From Mimachlamys varia (lineage: Eukaryota; Mollusca; Bivalvia; Pectinida; Pectinidae), in contig OX392534.1 of assembly GCA_947623455.1 (NCBI GenBank), positions 5,466,001-5,530,000 of the forward strand: 64,000 nucleotides of DNA, in the 5' to 3' direction. Within the stretch, counting starts at the first letter, position 1, and each line of letters starts with the position of its first letter. Positions 60,401-64,000 of this stretch are shown one piece after another. A program made the position numbers and the translations under genes. A model generated the notes under the pieces. It searched no databases. It had not been told where the DNA came from and was given only the letters and a program-made list of their open reading frames with translations.

Positions 60401-62538
60401 TATACACCCACTACTGTTATACACCCACTACTGTTACACACCCACTACTGTTATACACTGACTATACTGTTATACCCTGACTACTGTAATACACCCACTA
60501 CTGTTACACACCCACTACTGTTACACACCCACTACTGTTACACACCCACTACTGTTACACACCCACTACTGTTATACACTGACTACTGTTATACACCCAC
60601 TACTGTTATACACCCACTACTGTTATACACTGACTACTGTTATACACTAACTACTGTTATACACTGACTATACTGTTATACAACCACTACTGTTATACAC
60701 CCACTACTGTTACACACCCACTACTGTTACACACCCACTACTGTTACACACCCACTACTGTTATACACCCACTACTGTTACACACTCACTACTGTTATAC
60801 ACCCACTACTGTTACACACCCACTACTGTTATACACCCACTACTGTTATACACCCACTACTGTTACACACCCACTACTGTTATACACCCACTACTGTTAC
60901 ACACTGACTACTGTTATACACCCACTACTGTTATACACCCACTACTGTTATACACCCACTACTGTTATACACCCACTACTGTTACACACCCACTACTGTT
61001 ATACACCCACTACTGTTACACACTCACTACTGTTATACACTCACTACTGTTACACACCCACTACTGTTATACACCCACTACTGTTATACACCCACTACTG
61101 TTACACACCCACTACTGTTATACACCCACTACTGTTATACACCCACTACTGTTACACACCCACTACTGTTACACACCCACTACTGTTACACACCCACTAC
61201 TGTTACACACCCACTACTGTTATACACCCACTACTGTTATACACCCACTACTGTTATACACCCACTACTGTTATACACCCACTACTGTTATACACCCACT
61301 ACTGTTATACACCCACTACTGTTATACACCCACTACTGTTATACACCCACTACTGTTATACACCCACTACTGTTACACACCCACTACTGTTATACACCCA
61401 CTACTGTTATACACCCACTACTGTTACACACCCACTACTGTTACACACCCACTACTGTTATACACCCACTACTGTTATACACCCACTACTGTTACACACC
61501 CACTACTGTTATACACTGACTATACTGTTATACCCTGACTACTGTAATACACCCACTACTGTTACACACCCACTACTGTTACACACCCACTACTGTTACA
61601 CACCCACTACTGTTACACACCCACTACTGTTATACACTGACTACTGTTATACACCCACTACTGTTATACACCCACTACTGTTATACACTGACTACTGTTA
61701 TACACTAACTACTGTTATACACCCACTACTGTTATACACCCACTACTGTTATACACTGACTATACTGTTATACAACCATTACTGTTATACACCCACTACT
61801 GTTATACACTGACTATACTGTTATACAACCACTACTGTTATACACCCTCTACTGTTATACACTGACTATACTGTTATACAACCACTACTGTTATACACTG
61901 ACTATACTGTTATACACCCACTACTGTTATACACTGACTATACTGTTATACACCCACTACTGTTATACACCCACTACTGTTATACACCCACTACTGTTAT
62001 ACACTGACTACTGTTATACACTAACTACTGTTATACACTGACTATACTGTTATACAACCACTACTGTTATACACCCACTACTGTTATACACTGACTATAC
62101 TGTTATACAACCACTACTGTTATACACCCACTACTGTTATACACTGACTATGCTGTTATACAACCACTACTGTTATACACTGACTATACTGTTATACACC
62201 CACTACTGTTATACACTGACTATACTGTTATACACCCACTACTGTTATACACCCACTACTGTTATACACCCACTACTGTTATACACCCACTACTGTTACA
62301 CACCCACTACTGTTATACACTAACTACTGTTATACACTGACTATACTGTTATACAACCACTACTGTTATACCCTGACTATACTGTTATACCCTGACTATA
62401 CTGTTATATCCTGACTATACTGTTATACCCTGACTATACTGTTATATAATGACTACTGTTTGTAATGTTTGTAAGTTTTTGTGTCACTGTGTTGTAGGGA
62501 AGAACAAATATGGAGACAGCTGGGACACTAGTGGTTGA
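18408..62538 (+). CDS. OCIAD1: OCIA domain-containing protein, OCIAD1-like (whole gene, eight exons)
   Basis: Joining eight exons (18408-18440, 31472-31532, 32523-32576, 37917-37952, 40612-40726, 46836-46945, 50137-50328, 62498-62538) gives 642 nt with no internal stop and 213 residues; intron phases 0,1,1,1,2,1,1 all match. Residues 12-85 align with the OCIA domain: E15-E16, C23, P34 and a hydrophobic segment, then a second hydrophobic segment 61-71, S74, C79 and L84-E85. The C-terminus has L-T-F-K-E-A-R-A-R-Y-R-E (157-168) and ends N-K-Y-G-D-S-W-D, both hallmarks of OCIAD1. Family members are mitochondrial and endosomal membrane proteins (Asrij in fly) linked to complex III assembly and JAK/STAT and Notch signalling. 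The OCIA core G-Y-x-x-G-K-x-S-Y reads G-V-L-I-A-R-M-S-N here, so it is diverged. More than half of the 44-kb span is intronic minisatellite. Confidence 0.82.
19601..22689. mobile_element. Nested 3.1-kb DNA element, 33-bp perfect TIRs
   Basis: 19601-19633 (starting CAGGGACGTATATGTGAGAG) is perfectly inverted at 22657-22689. A 7-bp duplication CAACAAT flanks it (19594-19600, 22690-22696). The CAGGG start recalls hAT ends, but those make 8-bp duplications, so the superfamily stays open. No transposase ORF. Most of the interior is the 212-bp tandem array. Confidence 0.85.
19924..21206. repeat. 212-bp tandem array, six units
   Basis: ATGGCCGCCC recurs at 19924, 20137, 20349, 20561, 20773, 20985 and 21197 (spacings 213, then 212 each). 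Units are nearly identical and include CGGGTCTTTGAAATACCTGC. The array lies wholly inside the 19601-22689 element. Confidence 0.95.
23700..25532. repeat. Internal inverted repeat pair inside the 7.7-kb element
   Basis: GAACGCCAACATTTTT (23701-23716) is perfectly inverted at 25516-25531. Looser similarity (GGGTGTGTTCTCC versus GGGTGTATCTCT) continues outward. It may mark the ends of a further nested insertion, which also contains the LINE relic. Confidence 0.55.
24150..24768 (+). pseudogene. LINE ORF2 C-terminal remnant
   Basis: One frame at 24169-24230 gives S-S-I-L-N-Y-G-S-E-V-W-G-F, the conserved block after the RT domain of Jockey/CR1-type LINEs. Another frame, ending at 24768, gives K-R-F-I-K-P-Y-Y-H-R-K-P-N-M, the terminal block of the same proteins. 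The pieces are in different frames with stops between. An AT-rich 3' tail follows. Confidence 0.65.
26657..26784. mobile_element. Palindromic MITE, about 128 bp
   Basis: Left arm CGCCGTTTTAC...TATTAACAAAACTGGATATCC and its right inverse (from GGATATTCAGTTTTGTTAAT to GGCG) pair over most of the length. It shares its ends with the larger element that follows, so it is a short internal-deletion relative. Confidence 0.7.
27118..27246. repeat. Long palindrome (hairpin 3)
   Basis: Perfect 41-bp arms 27118-27158 and 27206-27246 (TTTGTTTAGTTTATTAGATC outward). A looser inner stem has the apex ACGCGAAGCAT, which again contains GCGAAGC as in hairpin 1. Confidence 0.8.
27690..28582. mobile_element. Non-autonomous hAT-like element, 893 bp
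   Basis: Ends TAGGACTGTCAC / GTAACAGCCCTA (TAGG(A/G)CTGT(C/T)AC inverted) with an exact 8-bp duplication TGAAACGG (27682-27689, 28583-28590); 8 bp is the hAT hallmark. Subterminal GGTACCCGGGTAC-like motifs occur at both ends. Two overlapping minus-strand ORFs of about 86 codons have no transposase motif. Confidence 0.85.
28603..29495. other. Intron 1 spacer
   Basis: No exon or element recognised. Contains a G14 run near 29411-29424. Confidence 0.4.
29496..31170. repeat. 25-bp minisatellite, about 67 copies, intron 1
   Basis: Units of GAGATGTATAATCCA plus either CTTGTAACGA or GTAGTAGCCA. The two variants are intermingled, and there are several local block duplications. Ends 300 bp before exon 2. 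Minus-strand ORFs rich in DYTSLATTGLYI-type repeats are artefacts. Confidence 0.95.
31472..31532 (+). CDS. OCIAD1: OCIAD-like exon 2
   Basis: 61 nt between ATAG and GTAAGC. Encodes R12-K31, with the E-E...F...C...E start of the OCIA domain. Enters in phase 0, leaves in phase 1. Confidence 0.8.
31692..31790. repeat. Inverted repeat, 26-bp arms, intron 2
   Basis: TTACACGAGTGTCGATGTAA (31698-31717) is perfectly inverted at 31765-31784; the flanks extend the pairing to AGAAT(G/C). Likely the ends of a tiny MITE. Confidence 0.65.
31791..32522. other. Rest of intron 2
   Basis: No further element recognised. Contains TGACGTCA-like and TTACACGTGTGTAA palindromes near 31907-31975. Confidence 0.4.
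32523..32576 (+). CDS. OCIAD1: OCIAD-like exon 3
   Basis: 54 nt between TTTTCAG and GTAAGA. Encodes S32-F49, the first hydrophobic segment, with proline 34 where the family has LP/VP. Confidence 0.8.
32700..34690. repeat. Degenerate bivalve-type repeat, unit about 130 bp, intron 3
   Basis: Roughly 15 diverged units of the type: AAGGTCACAGGGGTCAAATG, TTCAAGCAACTTCTTCTCAA, CCAAAAGGCCCAGGG, GCATGCTGGGATGAAGGGCT, ACCAAGTTTGTTCAAATGAA. A head-like AGGTCACCTGATCTGAAGGG at about 33731 suggests two abutting elements. Related copies lie at 45541-46806 and 62880-63828. Confidence 0.8.
34722..35967. mobile_element. Non-autonomous PIF/Harbinger-like element, 1,246 bp, intron 3
   Basis: TIR GGCCATACCAATT(T/C)GAT plus TATTGTTCGTCGG, inverted at the other end (about 32 bp). 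TAA flanks both sides (34719-34721, 35968-35970), the TWA duplication of PIF/Harbinger. It sits inside the 22-bp minisatellite, since TAATGTACCTG units are on both sides. No transposase ORF. Confidence 0.8.
35971..37860. repeat. 11/22-bp minisatellite, intron 3
   Basis: Alternating 11-bp half-units CCTGTAATGTA and CCTGTAACCCA or CATGTAACATA. The left half of the array is richer in ACATACATG variants and the right half in ACCCACCTG, so the array grew as two families. Ends 56 bp before exon 4. Antisense ORFs (RYITGGLQVHY-type) are artefacts. Confidence 0.95.
37917..37952 (+). CDS. OCIAD1: OCIAD-like exon 4
   Basis: 36 nt between TTCTATAG and GTAAGT. Encodes G50-L61. A microexon 56 nt after the end of the 22-bp minisatellite. 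Confidence 0.75.
   Translation, partial: DITAGIGCSTD
38102..38160 (+). repeat. Direct repeat flanking the retroelement relic, copy 1
   Basis: ATTTATTAACCATTCCTGTT and TCTCTATA...CGACAAC resemble 40342-40396 in the same orientation. They may be terminal repeats of the degraded element between them, or duplicated filler. Confidence 0.4.
38161..38871. other. Intron 4 spacer
   Basis: No exon found. A minus-strand ORF at 38588-38803 is unrecognised and could be a downstream piece of the adjacent relic. Confidence 0.35.
38872..39555 (-). pseudogene. Retroelement ORF1-like coiled-coil protein, broken
   Basis: Minus strand from ATG at 39555. A serine/arginine-rich start (MASAPNRSRG) leads into a heptad-rich coiled coil with many K and E residues, then K-K-E-F-I-G-F-L-G-G-T-L-R-E and a C-terminal block V-V-K-F-V-R-K-G with R-H-K-E-L-R-G-T and D-D-V-T-R-D-N. 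It stops at TAG 38874-38872. The coiled coil plus basic C-terminal block is the plan of LINE ORF1 proteins, although the exact family is not clear. Frame changes near 39271 and 39120 and an internal TGA near 39195 show it is dead. Confidence 0.5.
39605..40100 (-). pseudogene. DIRS-like reverse transcriptase fragment
   Basis: Minus strand. W-N-F-G-S-N-K-V-Y-F, then F-G-L-S-T-A-P-Y-I-F-T-K, the catalytic Y-L-D-D-G, S-G-F-V-P-K-A-D-K-S-M-W and I-P-E-R-R-V. This is the RT sequence pattern of tyrosine-recombinase (DIRS/Ngaro-like) retrotransposons. A frame break separates the W-N-F-G part from the rest, and the frame ends without RNase H, methyltransferase or recombinase. The MITE at 40111-40318 cuts its 5' side. 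Confidence 0.65.
40111..40318. mobile_element. 208-bp MITE, TA target
   Basis: Ends CTGTAAAAGTAC... and ...GTACGTTTACAG inverted, TA on both sides (40109-40110, 40319-40320). The interior has repeated TTTTAGCGCA/TGCGCTAAAA motifs, also partly inverted. Confidence 0.75.
40342..40396 (+). repeat. Direct repeat flanking the retroelement relic, copy 2
   Basis: See 38102-38160; same orientation, about 80% similar by eye. Confidence 0.4.
40612..40726 (+). CDS. OCIAD1: OCIAD-like exon 5 (OCIA core)
   Basis: 115 nt between TGTTACAG and GTAAAA. It enters in phase 1 and leaves in phase 2, exactly as exons 4 and 6 require. Encodes I62-N99 with the G-x-x-x-A-R-M-S-N-F-x-x-C core and L-E-Q-F-P. An antisense ORF over it (40509-40796) is a shadow. 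Confidence 0.85.
40853..45405. repeat. 58-bp minisatellite, about 78 copies, intron 5
   Basis: Unit: CTTCCCTGAGCAAAGATAAA, CTAGGGAAGATGGGGAGAGG, GAATCAGCTAGCTAATTA. One-base indels in the G-run and the cttccctg/cttctctg/cttctttg variants define families shared by blocks in different parts of the array. No ORF of note. Confidence 0.97.
45541..46806. repeat. Bivalve-type repeat with about 130-bp internal units, intron 5
   Basis: Starts TAGCTCACCTGCCTG with an imperfect terminal hairpin and ends GGGCCTCTTGTA. Internal units contain TTCAAGGTCACAGGG(G/C)TCAAAT. Same family as 62880-63828. It ends about 30 bp before exon 6. Confidence 0.8.
46836..46945 (+). CDS. OCIAD1: OCIAD-like exon 6
   Basis: 110 nt between TTTTCAG and GTATGT. 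Encodes a polar, probably disordered linker (R100-D136). Its last 16 nt and its donor are the founding copy of the 44-bp minisatellite that fills the next intron. Confidence 0.82.
46930..49915 (+). repeat. 44-bp minisatellite copied from the exon 6 end and donor, intron 6
   Basis: Unit GTCCCTGACAGTGATG/GTATGTGTGGTCTGAGATAG plus TGTATAAG, about 65-70 copies. The first copy is the last 16 nt of exon 6 (GTCCCTGATAGTGATG) with the genuine donor GTATGT; the second junction is at 46989, 44 nt on. Minus-strand ORFs of 524 and 408 codons are artefacts of a stop-free repeat. Confidence 0.95.
49916..50136. other. End of intron 6
   Basis: Unique sequence with the acceptor of exon 7 (GATTGGTCAG). Confidence 0.6.
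50137..50328 (+). CDS. OCIAD1: OCIAD-like exon 7, with alternative in-frame ends
   Basis: 192 nt from acceptor TTGGTCAG to donor ACACAG/GTAAAC. Encodes D137-T200 with the conserved L-T-F-K-E-A-R-A-R-Y-R-E helix. The same donor recurs every 21 nt downstream (exon ends at 50349, 50370, 50391, 50412, 50433, 50454 and 50496) in the same frame, so the true 3' end is ambiguous. Without splicing, the frame closes at TAA 50523-50525. Confidence 0.82.
50319..51217 (+). repeat. 21-bp minisatellite copied from the exon 7 end and donor, intron 7
   Basis: Unit TCAAACACAG/GTAAACAA(N)3, about 42 copies. The first copy is the last 10 nt of exon 7 plus the donor. The first ten units keep the exon frame open (S-N-T-G-K-Q-x per unit) until TAA at 50523-50525. 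Confidence 0.95.
51218..62456 (+). repeat. 17-bp minisatellite, about 11.2 kb, intron 7
   Basis: Unit CTACTGTTA(T/C)ACACCCA, roughly 660 copies. Variants (CTCACTG, CTCAGTA, CTGACTATACTG, GTTAGACA) mark higher-order blocks: a segment at 51.5-51.8 kb recurs about 3,896 bp later, and a block of about 1.06 kb recurs from 59413, 60473 and 61531. The unit has no plus-strand stop in any frame, which is the only reason for ORFs of 500 and 1,302 codons. Confidence 0.97.
62498..62538 (+). CDS. OCIAD1: OCIAD-like exon 8 (C-terminal)
   Basis: After GTTGTAG: codons for K-N-K-Y-G-D-S-W-D-T-S-G and TGA at 62536-62538. This matches the terminal N-K-Y-G-D-x-W-D of OCIAD1, which is the strongest single piece of family evidence. 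Confidence 0.88.
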
Positions 62539-62879
62539 TGAAGGCGTCCCGTTAGAGAAGAATGATTTAATGTATTTCCTATTTCTATTTTAGTTGCATG
62601 AAAGAAAAAGTTATAATAAATAATACCTGTTTAAATTTATTGTGTTTAACTGCTTTTCGTATTTTGTCATCATTTCATAATTTAGAAACATTATTTCATA
62701 GAAACAATAAAAATGGATTAAAATTCTATATCAGAGGGATTATTTCAAATTTAACTCAATAATCAATTGAAATAGGTTCTGCTCGTTTCCTACACAGTCT
62801 TGTGACATGGTTTAAATGATAGTGTGTATGCAGTAACATGTAACATTAATTGAAAATAAAGCACAAATTCTGCATTATT
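62539..62879 (+). other. 3' untranslated region of the OCIAD-like gene
   Basis: AT-rich, no ORF. The first poly(A) signal is at 62615-62620; another AATAAA-type motif lies near 62855-62860. Confidence 0.6.
62615..62620 (+). promoter_or_regulatory. Poly(A) signal of the OCIAD-like gene
   Basis: AATAAA 77 nt after the stop codon. Confidence 0.55.
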
Positions 62880-63828
62880 AGCTCACCTGGCCCGAAGGGC
62901 CAAGTGAGCTTATGTGATGGTGCAGCGTCCGTCGTCTGTCTGTCCGTCCGTCCTACGTCCGTCAACTTTTTCCTGAAAACGATCGACTTCTTCTAAAATA
63001 CTGAAAGGCCTAGTGACACGAAATTTGGCTGGTAGCTTTCTTGGAAGGAGCTGAACAAAGTTTGCGAAAAAAAATCACTTTGACCTAATTTCAAAGTCAT
63101 AGGGGTCAAAAATGTCAACACCTTCAAACAACTTCTTCTAAAATACCATCAGGCACAGAGACCTCATGATTGACCGGTAGCTTCCTTGGATGAAGCCAAA
63201 TAACGTTTGCGAAAAGAAATGACCTTGACCCATATTCAAGGTCACAGTGAGGTTAAATCTACTTTAACCTTTAAACGACTTCTTCTGAAATACCAAAAGC
63301 CCTAAACGCTTGATACTTGGCTGAAAGGTTCCTTGGATGAAGCCCAACAAAGCTTGCGAAAAGAAATGACCTTGACCTATATTCAAGGTCACGGGGGTCA
63401 AATCTGTCAAATCTGTCAAAACCTTGAAACGACTTCTTCTGAAATACCAAAAGCCCTAGAAGCATGATATTTGGCTGAAAGGTTCCTTGTATGAAGCTTG
63501 ACCAACTTTGGGAAGGAAAATGAGCTTGACCCATTTTAAAGGTCACAGTGGTCAAATCAGTTAAAAGCTTTGAGCGACTTCTTCTGATAAACTCAAATGC
63601 CTAGAGACAAGATATTTGGCTGGTAGCGTCCTGGGATGAAGCCAAACAAAATTTGAAAATGAAAATGATGTTGTCTTATAAGGTCACAGGGGTAAAATAT
63701 GTTTAAATCTTAACATGTTCTTCTAAATGCCTTACAGTAAAAGATTTTAGGGGACTTTAGGGTTACACTATAATATAAGCCAGATATTGATACCAGGTGA
63801 GCGATGCAGGCCCATTGGGCCTCTTGTT
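62880..63828. repeat. Hairpin-ended bivalve-type repeat, downstream of the OCIAD-like gene
   Basis: Starts with a hairpin whose stem pairs GCTCAC with GTGAGC and TGGCCC with GGGCCA around a GAA loop (62881-62909). GCTCACCTGG is inverted as CCAGGTGAGC at 63793-63802, and the end is GGGCCTCTTGTT. The interior has a CCGTCCGTCC-rich head and about five 130-bp units with TTGACC...TTCAAGGTCACAG and ACTTCTTCTGAAATACC. No transposase. Confidence 0.8.
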
Positions 63829-64000
63829 TACTTTTCTTCTGGTGTACGAATATTTTGTAAAATTGAATTCAAACTGTTAAATAGTAAAGTGTATATATAC
63901 TGTCGAACAGTTAGGATTATTAAAGTTGAATATTCACTGAATTATTCTACAGAAGTGCTGGATACATAATGTATTTAAGATATTGATGTTAAAATTTCTG
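63829..64000. other. Window end, no feature seen
   Basis: AT-rich unique sequence. Confidence 0.4.

Overview
Eukaryotic DNA, almost certainly from a mollusc and most likely a bivalve. The reasons are: split genes with GT-AG introns; a Mag-lineage Ty3/gypsy retrotransposon with the dimensions of the bivalve Steamer element; several degraded LINE, DIRS-like and MULE remnants; many short non-autonomous DNA elements; and a repeat family built on the phrase 'aaggtcacaggggtcaaa' that I associate with bivalve genomes. No taxon can be proved from the window alone.

Layout. 1-662 is the 3' end of a carbohydrate sulfotransferase gene (+). 663-12.3 kb is repeat country: a TA-rich minisatellite, two long hairpins, a 53-bp minisatellite that flips orientation at about 4.42 kb, transposon remnants, and a foldback element with a 19-copy 43-bp minisatellite grown out of one arm. 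12310-17291 is a nearly intact, very young, minus-strand gypsy element with 175-bp LTRs and a 5-bp target duplication.

18408-62538 is one host gene. It was assembled here from eight small exons whose splice phases all agree (642 nt coding, 213 residues). It encodes an OCIA-domain protein resembling OCIAD1, a mitochondrial/endosomal membrane protein. Its 44-kb span is mostly introns swollen by minisatellites (25, 22, 58, 44, 21 and 17 bp units) and by nested DNA elements: a 7.7-kb TIR element containing a 3.1-kb element, a hAT-like insertion, a Harbinger-like insertion and a DIRS-like RT relic. 62.9-63.8 kb, downstream, is another hairpin-ended bivalve-type repeat.

The most unusual finding concerns two consecutive introns of the OCIAD-like gene. 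Each begins with a minisatellite that is a tandem copy of the exon end plus its own 5' splice site. In intron 6 (44-bp unit) dozens of copies of the donor follow the real one, and reading past the real donor meets a stop at once. In intron 7 (21-bp unit) the copies are in frame, so eight identical CAG/GTAAAC donors could each give a protein longer by seven residues. All the very long ORFs elsewhere in the window are artefacts of stop-free tandem repeats.
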